NCBI RefSeq assembly: GCF_024437735.1
Contig: NZ_JANFQO010000019.1
Location: forward strand, 1 to 64,000
Length of the DNA stretch: 64,000 nucleotides
Direction: 5' to 3'
Source: Tahibacter harae
GTDB taxonomy: Bacteria > Pseudomonadota > Gammaproteobacteria > Xanthomonadales > Rhodanobacteraceae
A program made the position numbers and the translations under genes. Below, one piece after another: positions 15,398 to 27,781 of this stretch. The notes under the pieces were generated by a model. That model saw nothing but the letters and a program-made list of their open reading frames with translations, had not been told where the DNA came from and did no database searches. Each line of letters begins with the position of its first letter. The stretch's first letter is position 1.

Positions 15398-15759
15398 GGC
15401 GAACCCTGCTGCGCCAGCAGCCGGCGCTTCTGTTCGGCGAATTCGTCATCGGTCAGCGCGCGGGAGTTCTTGAGCGCGACCAGTTTCGCCAGCTCGTCGG
15501 CCACGCTGGGCTTGGCCTTCGGCGCATCCTGTTGCCTGGCCAGCTCACGGGCGCGGCGCATCTTCTCCTGCATGTCGGCCTTGGCCTTCCGTCCGTCCTG
15601 CAGCAGCAGTGCGGCCAGAAGCCAGCCAATAGGCCCAAGGAAGAAACCCCACAGGAAGCCCTTGTAGGTCGGGGCGTGCTTCATGCGCGCGACGACAGAG
15701 CCGACCAAGCCGCACAGCAGCCCGCCTACGAACACCACCAGCACAACCGAATCGCCCAT
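15394..15759 (-). CDS. SHOCT-domain membrane protein
   Basis: The 121-aa protein has two N-terminal hydrophobic segments (VVLVVFVGGLLCGLVGSVVA and the FLWGFFLGPIGWLLAALLL stretch) and a basic helix. Its C-terminus is typical of the SHOCT motif: ADELAKLVALKNSRALTDDE ending in EQKRRLLA. SHOCT is a short oligomerisation motif at protein ends. The ATG with GGGAGA upstream is preferred over a longer frame. It is coupled to the following membrane protein gene. Confidence 0.75.
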   Translation of the reverse strand: MGDSVVLVVFVGGLLCGLVGSVVARMKHAPTYKGFLWGFFLGPIGWLLAALLLQDGRKAKADMQEKMRRARELARQQDAPKAKPSVADELAKLVALKNSRALTDDEFAEQKRRLLAQQGSP

Positions 15760-15921
15760 GCCCGTCTCCCGTTGAACGCCGCTGAGCTGTCGCGAGGGAA
15801 CGAAGGCTCTCACTATGCGTAGCGCGGAGCGACCTCATGGAGAATCGTTGCGGAAAGTCCGCAGCGGTGGGAGGGCAGAGACTCAAGTAACAGTGGACTG
15901 GCAGGCTCAGGAGAACAGGCC

Positions 15922-16185
15922 ATGTCCAAGCGCTACCGTTTCTACGTTGTTCCCGGCACGCTGCCGCCTGAGGCCTGGCTGGTCAAAGCTCAGGATCCGG
16001 GCGCGCCCCAGGCTGAGTACATTCAAGGTTTTCCAACTCAGGCAGACGCGATCCAGTACGCCGTGCAGGTCGCTCGTAAGCTATGCGAGTCGGGCGAACT
16101 AGCTCAGATCCACGTCCAGCGGCCGGACGGTCGCTTCCGGATCGAGTGGACCTATGGTGATGATCCGCCCGAGCATCAGGGATAG
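15922..16185 (+). CDS. DUF2188-like small protein
   Basis: The 87-aa cytosolic protein has YRFYVVPG at the front, the segment FPTQADAIQYAVQVARKL, and the end IHVQRPDGRFRIEWTYGDDP. This matches the DUF2188 pattern of two short repeats ending in an Arg-rich strand. Function is unknown. GGAGAA lies 8 nt before the ATG. The next gene on the same strand starts 63 nt downstream. Confidence 0.7.
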   Translation: MSKRYRFYVVPGTLPPEAWLVKAQDPGAPQAEYIQGFPTQADAIQYAVQVARKLCESGELAQIHVQRPDGRFRIEWTYGDDPPEHQG

Positions 16186-16248
16186 TTCGTTGATAGGTTT
16201 TGACCCCGGAGTACAGCCCGGGGGCCATCACTAGGTAGGAGGTGTAGC

Positions 16249-16962
16249 GTGGGCCTGGCAGCGCCATTGGTGCTATTGGCATTTGCGGCATTTGCCGCAC
16301 TAGTCGTTCTGGCTGGAGTCTTTGGATTGTTCACAGCGTTACTCCGTGATGCTGCGGGGCGGCGCATGCTGGCGTGGCTAATATGCGCGGCACTTGCGAT
16401 CTGTGCGATTGCCCCTCTTGCGTTTGAGGCGATGAAGAAACAGCGTGCATCAGAAGAGGCGCGCACCGCGGCCATTGAAGAGCGTCAGCGACAAGAGGAA
16501 CGACGGCGACTAGCAGCCCCTCCGAGCGAATTTCTTCCAAAAGGCGACGAATGGGAACAGTGGGGCGACTACCTTAGCGCCATTTGGCGGCATTCGCAAA
16601 AAGGCGGCGGTCGGCACATTCCTTACATTTTCATTCTGAGGGACGAGTTCAAAGCGCGATATCCACAACGCTTCGGCGGCCTTGCCATCGGAGAAGTGGC
16701 GCAGGGATTCACAACGGTCGTAGGGAGACGAATGGGTCCTGGCGAGGTCTTGGTTGTTGGTGCGCCAAACTCCTGGCGCGGTGAAAATGCCCTTGAGCGC
16801 TGGTTTAAGACGATTCCTAATGGAGGAGCATCCGGCGCCCGCGTGATTCTCGCCACGCGTGGAAAATCGAGCCCGTCGAGCGCACTTGCAGCTGCAGCCG
16901 AACGTACTGGTGCGAAGCTGGAGTACATGGACGCTGGAACCTTGCCGCCGGCTGGGGGCTGA
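16249..16962 (+). CDS. Hypothetical two-span membrane protein
   Basis: The 237-aa product has two N-terminal membrane spans (about 4-28 and 40-58), a charged helix rich in Glu/Arg (AIEERQRQEERRRLAAPP) and a C-terminal soluble domain ending near YMDAGTLPP. No family is recognised. The GTG start is fixed by a perfect AGGAGG seven nt upstream. GC is lower than in core genes, and it abuts a decayed phage segment, so it belongs to the accessory region. Confidence 0.65.
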   Translation: MGLAAPLVLLAFAAFAALVVLAGVFGLFTALLRDAAGRRMLAWLICAALAICAIAPLAFEAMKKQRASEEARTAAIEERQRQEERRRLAAPPSEFLPKGDEWEQWGDYLSAIWRHSQKGGGRHIPYIFILRDEFKARYPQRFGGLAIGEVAQGFTTVVGRRMGPGEVLVVGAPNSWRGENALERWFKTIPNGGASGARVILATRGKSSPSSALAAAAERTGAKLEYMDAGTLPPAGG

Positions 16963-16974
16963 AAGTTTGGCAAT

Positions 16975-17116
16975 CAGCCTGCGGAAGCGAGATTTCGCCG
17001 TGCGCAACCTTGCGCGCCAGTTCAGGCGCTTTCTTGGCCACCGTGCCGGCCATGCGCTGCGTGCGCTCGCTGGCGCCGGACTGGGCGGCTAGGTCGGCAA
17101 CGGTCGCAAGTGGCAA
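16975..17116 (-). pseudogene. Fragment of phage/plasmid ParB-like HTH protein
   Basis: Reading from 17116, about 47 residues (TVADLAAQSGASERTQRMAG and then APELARKVAHGEISLPQA) look like the HTH-containing segment of ParB-type or phage replication proteins. The frame then turns into unrelated sequence antisense to the preceding gene. Neither a proper start region nor the nuclease/ParB core is present. It is read as debris left by an integrated element. Confidence 0.45.
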
Positions 17117-17196
17117 CGTTGCCGCTCGATCGCCGCGGCGGGCGCCGCCCGATCCTCAGCTGTAGCCAATTCCGCCAATTGGCGGAACGGGGTGCC

Positions 17197-18060
17197 TCAC
17201 CGCCGGTTGAGGTTGAACCCGCCGATGCCGGCCAGGTTCTCCAGGCGCCGCGCCATTTCGCGCGTCAGCACGTCCATGGCCTGGCTGTCCTTCACCAGCG
17301 TGTTCACATCAACCGCCTTGCCGACGACTTCGACCTGTATCCGTCCGGAGACTCCGCCACCGCTGGCACCGGATCCGCTGCCGCTGCCCTGTTGCTGCTG
17401 CTGGCGCTGCTGTTGATCCTGCTCGCGCCGTCGCTGCTGGTTCTGCTCCAGTAGCTGTTGCTCGCGGGCGATCTGCTCAAGCTGCGCATCGCCCAGGTAG
17501 TTGAACTGCCGGCGCAGGGCCTCGATGCGCTGGGCCTGCTCGTCGTACTGCAGATTCTGCTGGCGCAGGCTATCCAGCAGCTCCTGCGCCTGACGCTGTT
17601 GTTCGGCGCCTACGGTGAACGTGATGCGGTCCAGGCCATGCGCATTGGTCGCTGCATCCGCGAACGCCTTGGACATCTCCAGCGCGACGGATGCGGCTTG
17701 CGAGGCGGAGGAAGCCACCTTGTCCAGCCCCTCCGCGGCCTTGCTGGATTCCTGGCCCATCTTCGTCGCGCTGTCCGCGGCGTCCTCGGCAGCCGCACCG
17801 AGCTTGCCCAGCGAGTCCGCTGCATTGTCCGCCGCGGCCGCGGTGCGCGAGCCCACCTCCTCGCCTTGCTCACCCATCGCTGCCAGAGCGGACGTAACGC
17901 CCCTGGCCGCGGCCTCAGCGCGCAAGTGGGCTTCGACTTGATCGCGGGCGCCCTGCGTCGACTGCGCGACCGCGGCGCGTGCTGCAGCGGCGTAGGCCTC
18001 GAACGCGCGCAGCACGTCCTCCTGGCTGGCCCGGCCGCGCCAGCGAGCCCCTGTCACGCC
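17197..18060 (-). pseudogene. Truncated phage tail tape-measure protein (C-terminal part)
   Basis: Some 285 residues of alanine-rich coiled coil (SLGKLGAAAEDAADSATKMG, then Gln/Arg-rich repeats) end in a Gly/Ser linker and ETHOS-like tail VDVNTLVKDSQAMDVLTREM. This composition and the ending are typical of the C-terminus of phage lambda-type or Mu-like tail tape-measure proteins. No start codon with a ribosome site fits, upstream sequence is not phage-like, and no other tail gene is nearby. The segment is therefore treated as a prophage remnant; the left boundary is approximate. Confidence 0.6.
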
Positions 18061-18166
18061 TTGCCGAACTGCCCGACGGCCTGAGTGGCGCAACCCATGC
18101 GTCGCACAGCCGGGAAAGCGGCTACGACGGTGTAGCAGCAGCCAATCCGTTTCCGCGCAGCGGAAG

Positions 18167-18844
18167 CTAGACCGGGCTGTACGCAACCCAGCCCTTGAAC
18201 GTAAACCCCGCATAGAACAATTCCACGCCGTCGAATCCAGCCTCTTTCAACAGAGCTTCGTCCTCCTGCGGACTGAGCAGGGGTAGCCGGCTGGCGATGG
18301 CCTCGATCGCGCTTTTCGCATTGGATTCGGGTGTTCCCGACGCAACGCCGAAAGCCGCGTAGCGTTCCAGCCAGCGGCGCTTCGCCGTCGCTTCCTGCGG
18401 GAAGCTGTGATGGGCCACGACCAGCGGCGCACCGGGTTTCAGGCGGCGGCGCAGCTCGACCAAGGTGCGCAGGCGTTCCTGCGCTTCGATGAAGTGCAGG
18501 GTCAGCAGGCAGGTGGCGCCGTCGCAGAGATCCTGCGCTGCAGTATCGATAAAGCCTTCATGCAATTCCACGCGCTGCGCGAGCGACCCCAGCGTGGCCA
18601 GGGCCAGTTTCAGCATCTCGGCGGAAGGGTCGATGCCAAGGAATCGCCAGCCCGGCCGGGCTTGGGCAAAAGCCTTCAGCTCCAGGCCGCCGCCGGCGCC
18701 GAGTACCAGTACCCGTCCCTCATCGGGAACGGACTCTGCCAGCAGCAGCAAGGCCATCTGTTGCAGGGCATGGAAGCCGGGAACCTGCCGCACGGGGCCT
18801 TCGGCATAGCGGGCGACGGCCTGGGGATCAGAGAATAAAGACAT
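18167..18844 (-). CDS. Class I SAM-dependent methyltransferase
   Basis: The 225-aa cytosolic enzyme has motif I VLVLGAGGGLELKAFA, the acidic strand end LGIDPSAEML and the following TLHFIEAQERLRTLVELRRR block of small-molecule methyltransferases. The substrate is not evident. The ATG opening MSLFSDPQAVARYAEGP is chosen because the family starts there; an in-frame ATG 11 codons earlier has no better ribosome site. It is not in an operon and ends next to the prophage remnant. Confidence 0.82.
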   Translation of the reverse strand: MSLFSDPQAVARYAEGPVRQVPGFHALQQMALLLLAESVPDEGRVLVLGAGGGLELKAFAQARPGWRFLGIDPSAEMLKLALATLGSLAQRVELHEGFIDTAAQDLCDGATCLLTLHFIEAQERLRTLVELRRRLKPGAPLVVAHHSFPQEATAKRRWLERYAAFGVASGTPESNAKSAIEAIASRLPLLSPQEDEALLKEAGFDGVELFYAGFTFKGWVAYSPV

Positions 18845-19167
18845 GCGGGCCTCGGGGAACGGCGTGGAAGTGGACATGCTAACGCGCTGGCTTGCGCAGG
18901 CGACGAAGGAGGCAGAACGTCCGCGGCGACAACGATGGGGCGCGCCGGTGTGGTGAGTACGCGCGAAGTTCCCGGCAGCGACATTGCTCGTCTGCGGACG
19001 GTTCGGCTTCAGACACGCCCCCGGCGCTCCTGACAGCCCTGTTGCTGGTCCACGGCTTGCCCGGCATCAGCGACGTGGATCTGTAAACGCAGTCGGCCGT
19101 ACGGCCTGTGCAATGGACTTGCGGCAGCAATGAGTCCAGCCCTCGTTCATGCCTCAGCGACGGTGCG
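18845..19167. other. Gene-free interval
   Basis: About 320 nt between the methyltransferase start and the GFA gene end. No open frame here resembles a protein family, and no repeat or strong hairpin was seen. It presumably carries the methyltransferase promoter. Confidence 0.4.
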
Positions 19168-19572
19168 CTATTCGGGATCCTTTTGATGACGCGCTATCCC
19201 CTCGGGCAACACCACCCACGCATGCCGCCGGCATTCGTAGATCGATACCTGCGGCGGCGTGAACCCCGGGTCACCGAACGCACCGACGGCGACCGATACG
19301 TGGTTCTGCTCGCCTTCCTCGGTGTGGAACACGGTGGAACCGCAGACAGGACAGAAACGGAAGCGGAACATCGCGCCCTGGTCACCGCTGCGCAGGTATT
19401 CGGTGGCATTGCCGCTGACGCGCCAGGGTGCGGCAAAACCGGCCAGGGCCGCGAATACGCTGCCGGTGCGCTTCTGGCAGGCCAGGCAGTGGCAGACGCC
19501 CACGCCGCGCGGCTCTCCCTGCACTACGATGCTGAGCTGTCCACAACTGCAGCTCGCAGTCCGGGTCGACAT
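19168..19572 (-). CDS. GFA family (CENP-V/GFA fold) zinc protein
   Basis: The 134-aa protein has the zinc-binding cysteine pattern of glutathione-dependent formaldehyde-activating (GFA) family proteins: CSCGQL, CHCLACQKRTGS and FCPVCGSTVF. Most members are not proven formaldehyde enzymes, so only the fold is assigned. The ATG with AGGAG upstream is preferred over a longer frame. It is monocistronic by spacing. Confidence 0.88.
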   Translation of the reverse strand: MSTRTASCSCGQLSIVVQGEPRGVGVCHCLACQKRTGSVFAALAGFAAPWRVSGNATEYLRSGDQGAMFRFRFCPVCGSTVFHTEEGEQNHVSVAVGAFGDPGFTPPQVSIYECRRHAWVVLPEGIARHQKDPE

Positions 19573-19916
19573 GACGGGCTCCTGTGAAGGTTTTCCGGTA
19601 GGTATCGGCATTGTCCCTGGAGCGGTGCGTGCGCAACAGATGGCTGCGCACGGCTGCCGCTTCGGATCGGCGCGGACGAGTGTCCAGCGGCAGGGCCAAC
19701 GAACGGGTGATCGTCTTCACAGCGATCTGCAACGATGGCCCGCGCCAGGTATACGGGACAGGCGCGGCACTCGCTCGGACCGCGTCTTCCTGTCTGCAGA
19801 CAGCAAATGTCGCAGTCACGCGCGGAAAATCCATCGGCGCGACAAAAACTGCGCGCCGACGTTGATGCGCAGCCTGGCCGGGCAAATCGCCGGCCAAGCG
19901 CGGATGCGGCTACGAC
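19573..19916. other. Gene-free interval
   Basis: About 340 nt without a recognisable gene. Frames on both strands are short and show no family features. The right end runs into the terminator of the PD40 protein gene. Confidence 0.4.
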
Positions 19917-19951
19917 GAAAAGCGCCGGCCCGCGCTGCGCAGGCCGGCGCT
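19917..19951 (-). terminator. Terminator of the PD40 protein gene
   Basis: A 10-bp stem AGCGCCGGCC/GGCCGGCGCT (19921-19930 with 19942-19951) lies 8 nt after the stop of the minus-strand gene and is followed on that strand by TTTC. The T-run is short, so efficiency is uncertain. Confidence 0.6.
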
Positions 19952-19958
19952 GCAAAGG

Positions 19959-22562
19959 CTACGGCTCGAACGAACCGCCTCGGCCGCCGAAGATGCGATC
20001 CCAGTCCGTGACCAGGTAGGCGTCGGCAATGGCCCTGTTGCCGTCGCCCGCGCCGTAACCGCTGCCGTAGGAGATGAAGGCCACCGCATCGCCATTAGGA
20101 CTGAAGCGTGGCCAGGACTGGGTGCCGTCCTCGACGCGGCCGTCGCCGCGCATCAAGGTCGTCGCGCTGCGGCTGGCTACGTCGAGTATGACGGTGGCCG
20201 GCACGGTATTGCTCCAGCTCAGCGCGGGAATGTAGCCGCTGTACTGGAAGACCACGCGGGAGCCGTCGCGGGAGATCTGTGGCGAAGCGATGCTGCCGCC
20301 GAAGATTATGCTGCCGTTTTGCAAGGTGGACAGGCTTTCCAGCGTGCCGGCCTGGCGGTCGCGCCGGTACAGATAGCGGCCCGGCGCAGGCGTGGGCGCC
20401 GCGCCGCTGCCCAGCCAACTGCTGCTGACGAACACCACGTAGCGGCCGTCGGCGGAAATGCTGCCGCTGCCGGAGAAGCCCGCTCCCTGCACCCCGGCGG
20501 CGGAGACGCTGACGCGCTCGGTGGTATTGGCCTGCAGATCGCGCACGAACACGTCCTGCTGATTGTTGGTATCGCCGCTGACCAGGTCGCTCGCAGAGGA
20601 CGAGAACACGACGAAGCGGCCATCACCGCTGATCTGGCCCTCGATCGCCGCGCCGTTGGCAAAGGTACCCGTCGGCGTGGCCGAGACCAGTTCCGGATTG
20701 CCGAAGGCGCGGGCGGTTTCGCTGCGCAGCCAGATCCGCTGCAGCGATGAACCCGGCTGGCGCGCGCCGAAGATCACGACGCTGCCGTTGTCGCTGATCA
20801 CCGGGTTGAAGACGGCGGTGAAACCGTCCGAATCGCGAGTCACTGCCTGCCACTGCCCCGCGTTGCGGTCGTAGCGATACACATTGCTGCCGACGACCGA
20901 GCCGAGCGCCAGATCGCCGCAGGATCGCGCGACCACGTAGCGGCCGTCCGGCGTCAGCGCCGGGTTGTCGGTGCTGCAGGCCACTTCGTTGCCGTTGTTG
21001 TCCACGCTCAGGCGCTGCAGGGTGCCGGCGCTGCGATTGCGCAGGAACACGTCGTTCAATGCATTCGTATCGCCACCCACCATGTTCGACGCGGCCGAGG
21101 TGAACACCACCAGATTCAGATCGGCCGAAGTGCTGATCGCCGCGGTGTACTGGCCGGCGACATGGTTATTGCCCGCGGCCGCAACCAGTTGCGCCGAAGA
21201 CAGGCTGGGGCTGCTGAGCGCTCCGGTCGTGGTGTTTCTGACGAACAGGTTGAAGCCGCCCAGGGACGGCGCGCCGGCATACAACTCCTGCGCGATGGAA
21301 AGAAAGGCGACGTAGCCGCCGTTGTCGGAGAAGGCAGGGCCATAGGAATCGGAACCGCCCTGCGCACCGGTGCCGCTGACGCTGTGGCGCAGGTTAGTAC
21401 TCGTGGCCAGCGTACGCGAGAACACGTCGATCACGCCGTTGGTATCGTTGACGACGAGGTTGTCGCCGAGGCAGCTGAAGTACACCGTCAGCGCACCCGG
21501 CGCTATACGCACATCGTTGCAGGCGCCATTGGACGGCGCGCCGGCGTTCTGCGACAACAAGGTGACGCTGGCGGTGAGGTCGTCGTAGAGATAGGCCTGG
21601 CCCAGCGTGTTGGAGCCTGCGGTCAAGGCAGCCCGCGAGGTGAAGACCACCTTGCTGCCGTCACTGCTGATGCGGCGGCCCCAGGACGCCGTGTCCACAG
21701 CCACATTGGCCGAGACATTACCCGTGGTGCGGCTGGCCAGGCGGATGCTGCCGCTAGACAGGTCCTTGAGGTAGAGATCGTAGGCCGCGTTGGTGTCCGC
21801 AGCGTCGAGATTCGTTCCCTGCGAGGCGAAGACCACCTTGCTGCCGTCGTCGGAAATATCGCCGCCGCGGGCGCCGCCGTTGCTGGCCACACCGGAGGCA
21901 TTCGTGTCCACGCGCAGCAAGGTGCCGGTCTGGCGATCGAGCCGGTATATGGCGCTCAGGCCTGACGGATCGGCGCCGGGCAGATTGGTCGCATTCGAGG
22001 TGAACAGCACATAGCGGCCGTCTGGCGTGATGCGCGGAAAAAAGGAATGGCCGTTGGACTGGCCGACGGTGGGCAGGCCTAGGCGCGTGATCGTGTTGGT
22101 CGCGCGCGTCCACAGGAAGATGTCCTCGGTACCGTTGCTGTCGCCGGCGACCAGATCCGACGCCGCCGAATAGAACACGACCAGGCCACCGTCCGCCGTT
22201 ACCTGCGCGCCGGAGCTGTAGGAATTGCCGCCGCGACCGGACAGCGAGCGCGAGACCAGGGCCAGAGTGCTGGTCTGCTGGTCGTAGGTATAGACATCTT
22301 CCAGCCCGAGGCGGTCTTCGCTGAGCAGGGTCGACGCCGTCGAAGAGAACACGACATGGCGCCCGCTGCTGCTGAAGCTCGGTATGAACTGGTTGCCGTC
22401 GTTGGGGATGGGGCTGGTGATCGAGGTCTGGCTGATCAGGTCGACCTCGGTGGCGCCGGCGAGGCCGCTGCCCAGCAGCAGGCCCAGCGCGAGCAGACTG
22501 CGCGGCGGTGATACGGAAAGAAAGCCGCGGGCGCGGCGTGTGACAACGTTGTGTGGATGCAT
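19959..22562 (-). CDS. Exported PD40/WD40-like beta-propeller protein
   Basis: The 867-aa secreted protein has a signal peptide (basic start, then SLLALGLLLGSGLAGA). The rest is built from about fourteen PD40-type blades with cores such as DGRYVLFTSNATNL, DGSKVVFASQGTNL and DGRFVVFSSSASDLVSGD, each followed by an Asp-rich turn of the form GDTN-x3-DVF. Such propellers bind ligands or calcium at the cell surface; no enzyme domain is present. The C-terminus DRIFGGRGGSFEP resembles the end of the Kelch protein at 35371-38838, a possible sorting tail. The ATG is supported by GGGGGAAA upstream. It is monocistronic with its own terminator. Confidence 0.85.
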   Translation of the reverse strand: MHPHNVVTRRARGFLSVSPPRSLLALGLLLGSGLAGATEVDLISQTSITSPIPNDGNQFIPSFSSSGRHVVFSSTASTLLSEDRLGLEDVYTYDQQTSTLALVSRSLSGRGGNSYSSGAQVTADGGLVVFYSAASDLVAGDSNGTEDIFLWTRATNTITRLGLPTVGQSNGHSFFPRITPDGRYVLFTSNATNLPGADPSGLSAIYRLDRQTGTLLRVDTNASGVASNGGARGGDISDDGSKVVFASQGTNLDAADTNAAYDLYLKDLSSGSIRLASRTTGNVSANVAVDTASWGRRISSDGSKVVFTSRAALTAGSNTLGQAYLYDDLTASVTLLSQNAGAPSNGACNDVRIAPGALTVYFSCLGDNLVVNDTNGVIDVFSRTLATSTNLRHSVSGTGAQGGSDSYGPAFSDNGGYVAFLSIAQELYAGAPSLGGFNLFVRNTTTGALSSPSLSSAQLVAAAGNNHVAGQYTAAISTSADLNLVVFTSAASNMVGGDTNALNDVFLRNRSAGTLQRLSVDNNGNEVACSTDNPALTPDGRYVVARSCGDLALGSVVGSNVYRYDRNAGQWQAVTRDSDGFTAVFNPVISDNGSVVIFGARQPGSSLQRIWLRSETARAFGNPELVSATPTGTFANGAAIEGQISGDGRFVVFSSSASDLVSGDTNNQQDVFVRDLQANTTERVSVSAAGVQGAGFSGSGSISADGRYVVFVSSSWLGSGAAPTPAPGRYLYRRDRQAGTLESLSTLQNGSIIFGGSIASPQISRDGSRVVFQYSGYIPALSWSNTVPATVILDVASRSATTLMRGDGRVEDGTQSWPRFSPNGDAVAFISYGSGYGAGDGNRAIADAYLVTDWDRIFGGRGGSFEP

Positions 22563-22879
22563 CCGGTTTCCCCCTGATTGACTGACCCCACGATGCAGCC
22601 CGGCGCTGCGGTCGGGGTGGTTTGCTACGGTGGCCGAGGGGCCTGGACGGGTTCCCTCGGGGCGGCCGGGGCCGTGCAGCTGGCCAGCGGGCGCTGGGCT
22701 GCGGTCGGATATTAGTGAGGCTTGGAGGGCGATTCTCCCACTGGCGGCATGGGGTGGACAGGAGAGGCGGTTCCGGGCCGGCTTCTTCGATTGGGGGGAA
22801 CCCGGATTCTTTGTCCCGGCTGCCCGATTCGGCGTTGCCCGGACCAATCCGCAACCTTTCCAGACAGCCTATTCCCAAC
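22563..22879. other. Promoter interval of the PD40 gene
   Basis: About 320 nt with no recognisable gene on either strand. It should contain the promoter of the PD40 protein gene (minus strand) but no clear -35/-10 pair stands out. Confidence 0.4.
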
Positions 22880-22914
22880 AAAAAAGCGCCGGCATTACTG
22901 CCGGCGCTTTTTAT
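22880..22914 (-). terminator. Terminator of katG
   Basis: AAAAAGCGCCGGCA (22881-22894) and TGCCGGCGCTTTTT (22899-22912) form a 14-bp perfect stem with a 4-nt loop and T-runs on both strands. It lies 22 nt after the katG stop and should be efficient. Confidence 0.9.
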
Positions 22915-22935
22915 TCCGCGTTGCCCGAACGCAAC

Positions 22936-25532
<2,597 letters not shown>

Positions 25533-26993
25533 ATGAAACCGCTGCTTGCGTGGATGCTGGCCGCCGCCCTCGCGGCGCCCGCGGCCAGTCCGGCCCAGGA
25601 CGCCGCCAGGAAGCCCTCCGCAGAAACCGGGGATACGGTGAAAGCGGTACTGACTTCGCCACCGCAGGTGCCGCCGCCGACCGGCCGCAGCAAACCGGCG
25701 AAGGTGGTGGTCGAGCTTGAGGTAGTGGAGAAGGAACTGCCCATCGCCGAGGGCAGCAGCTATACCTTCTGGACTTTTGGCGGCACCGTGCCGGGCAGCT
25801 TCATCCGCGTGCGCCAGGGCGACACAGTGGAGTTCCATCTGCACAACCATCCCAGCTCCAAGATGCCGCACAACATCGATCTGCACGGCGTCACCGGCCC
25901 CGGCGGCGGCGCCGCGTCGAGTTTCACCGCGCCCGGCCATTCTTCGCGCTTCACCTTCAAGGCGCTGAACCAGGGGTTGTACGTCTATCACTGCGCCACG
26001 GCACCGGTCGGCATGCATGTCGCCAACGGCATGTACGGACTGATCCTGGTCGAACCGCCGCAGGGACTGCCGCCGGTGGACCGGGAGTTCTATGTGATGC
26101 AGGGCGATTTCTATACCGTGGGCAAGTTCCGCGAGAAAGGTCTGCAGGCCTTCGATATGCAGAAGGCCATAGACGAGAATCCGACCTACGTGCTGTTCAA
26201 CGGCTCGGAAACCGCGCTGACCGGCGACCGCGCGCTTGCGGCCAAGGTCGGTGAGCGGGTGCGTCTGTATGTGGGCAACGGCGGTCCCAATCTGGTGTCC
26301 AGTTTCCATGTCATCGGCGAGATCTTCGACAAGGTCTGGTACGAGGGCGGCACCCATTTCCAGGAAAACGTGCAGACCACGCTGGTACCGGCCGGCGGTG
26401 CGATGATCGCGGAATTCCGCCTCGACGTACCCGGCAGCTATGTGCTGGTCGATCACTCCATTTTCCGTGCCTTCAACAAGGGCGCTCTGGGCGTCCTGAA
26501 AGTCGACGGGCCGGCGGATCCGACGATCTATTCGGGCAAGGAAGTGGATTCGGTCTATCTCGGCGACAAAGCCGCCACGCTGGCCGCCGTGGACACGGCG
26601 GCGCGTTCGGCTGCCGCGGGCACGCTGTCCAAGCAGGAACAGATCGATGCCGGCAAGGCGCTGTACGCGGGCACCTGCTCGGTCTGTCATCAGGATTCCG
26701 GCGCAGGGCTGCCTGGCGTGTTTCCGCCGCTGGCCAAGTCGGACTATCTGTCCGCGCAGAAGTCTGCGGATCTTGTCCGCATCGTGCTCAGCGGCCTCAG
26801 CGGCCCCATCCAGGTCAACGGCCAGCATTACGATTCCGTGATGCCGCCGATGAGCCAGCTCACCGACGACGAGATCGCCAACATACTCACCTTCATACGC
26901 AACAGTTGGGGCAACAGCGGCGAACAGGTGGAAAAGGCCGAGGTGGAAGCGGTGCGCAAGGCCACGCCGCGTGCCGAGGGAGCCGCGCATTGA
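25533..26993 (+). CDS. nirK: Copper nitrite reductase NirK with fused C-terminal cytochrome c
   Basis: The 486-aa periplasmic enzyme reduces nitrite to NO. A signal peptide ([20 protein letters not shown]) is followed by two cupredoxin domains. Type-1 copper ligands are His113, Cys154, His162 and Met167; type-2 ligands are His118, His153 and the His of SSFHVIGE. After about residue 355 comes a class I cytochrome c domain with CSVCH and the Met of [10 protein letters not shown]. This three-domain fusion is known from Ralstonia-type NirK and lets the enzyme carry its own electron donor. The second ATG is preferred because GAGG sits 9 nt upstream. It is followed by nirV with a 4-nt overlap. Confidence 0.95.
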   Translation: MKPLLAWMLAAALAAPAASPAQDAARKPSAETGDTVKAVLTSPPQVPPPTGRSKPAKVVVELEVVEKELPIAEGSSYTFWTFGGTVPGSFIRVRQGDTVEFHLHNHPSSKMPHNIDLHGVTGPGGGAASSFTAPGHSSRFTFKALNQGLYVYHCATAPVGMHVANGMYGLILVEPPQGLPPVDREFYVMQGDFYTVGKFREKGLQAFDMQKAIDENPTYVLFNGSETALTGDRALAAKVGERVRLYVGNGGPNLVSSFHVIGEIFDKVWYEGGTHFQENVQTTLVPAGGAMIAEFRLDVPGSYVLVDHSIFRAFNKGALGVLKVDGPADPTIYSGKEVDSVYLGDKAATLAAVDTAARSAAAGTLSKQEQIDAGKALYAGTCSVCHQDSGAGLPGVFPPLAKSDYLSAQKSADLVRIVLSGLSGPIQVNGQHYDSVMPPMSQLTDDEIANILTFIRNSWGNSGEQVEKAEVEAVRKATPRAEGAAH

Positions 26994-27781
26994 AGCGCAC
27001 GGCCGGCCTTTGCGCCCTGCTTGCAGCGGCCGCCGCCGCTCCGGCCGTCGCGACGGAGTGGGCCGCACTGCCGGGAGCAACAGGTTTCCGCACCGTGCTG
27101 GCCTATGAGGACACCCAGAATGGTGTGCGTGTCGCGCCGTTCGAGTTGCTGCGCCACCCCGTGACCAATGCAGAATTCCTGGCTTTCGTGCGCAGCAATC
27201 CGCAGTGGCGCCGCGGCGGCGTGCCCGCTGTCTTCGCGGAGTCCCGCTATCTGCAGCATTGGACCGCCGACCAGGAGCCGGGTGCGGCACAGTCCCGGCA
27301 ACCCGTCGTCCAGGTCAGCTGGTTTGCAGCCCAGGCCTATTGCAAGGCACTGGGCGCGCGATTGCCGAGCTGGCTCGAATGGGAATACGCCGCGGCGGCC
27401 GACAGCACACGCGCCGACGCACGCCAGGACCCCGCCTGGCGCGAGCGCCAGCTGACCTGGTATGCGCAACCCAGCACGACGCCGCTGGCACCGGTCGCCA
27501 GCCAGCCTCCGGATCTGCATGGCGTATACGACCTGCACGGCCTGGTCTGGGAATGGGTCGACGATGCCGGCGCGCTGCTCATCAGCGCCGACAACCGCGA
27601 CCAGGGCGCAGCGGATCGCCTGCAATTCTGCGGCGCCGGCGCGCTGTCCGCCGCCGACCGCGAAAACTACGCGGTACTGATGCGCATAGCCCTGTTGTCC
27701 GCACTCAAAGCCAGCGACACCACGGCCAATCTCGGCTTTCGCTGCGCCCGCAACCTTCCCCCCGGAGAGAAAAAGCCATGA
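26990..27781 (+). CDS. nirV: NirV: formylglycine-generating-enzyme-like protein of the nirK operon
   Basis: The 263-aa exported protein belongs to the SUMF1/FGE fold: [34 protein letters not shown] and the closing NLGFRCARN. Such genes follow nirK in several denitrifiers and are called nirV; their role in nitrite reductase maturation is unproven. The start is an unusual TTG overlapping the nirK stop, supported by GAGGGAG at about 7 nt. A hydrophobic leader ([16 protein letters not shown]) indicates export. The stop overlaps the start of the sco gene. Confidence 0.88.
   Translation: MKRTAGLCALLAAAAAAPAVATEWAALPGATGFRTVLAYEDTQNGVRVAPFELLRHPVTNAEFLAFVRSNPQWRRGGVPAVFAESRYLQHWTADQEPGAAQSRQPVVQVSWFAAQAYCKALGARLPSWLEWEYAAAADSTRADARQDPAWRERQLTWYAQPSTTPLAPVASQPPDLHGVYDLHGLVWEWVDDAGALLISADNRDQGAADRLQFCGAGALSAADRENYAVLMRIALLSALKASDTTANLGFRCARNLPPGEKKP

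Noticed and set aside
14217..18166. Defined attL/attR ends of an integrative element at tRNA-Phe
   Set aside because: I searched by eye for a second copy of the tRNA 3' end up to 18200 and found none, and no integrase gene is present.
17197..18213. Tape-measure frame extended to 18213 as an intact gene
   Set aside because: The first 50 residues are Arg/Cys/His-rich and not phage-like, there is no ribosome site, and no other tail genes are present.
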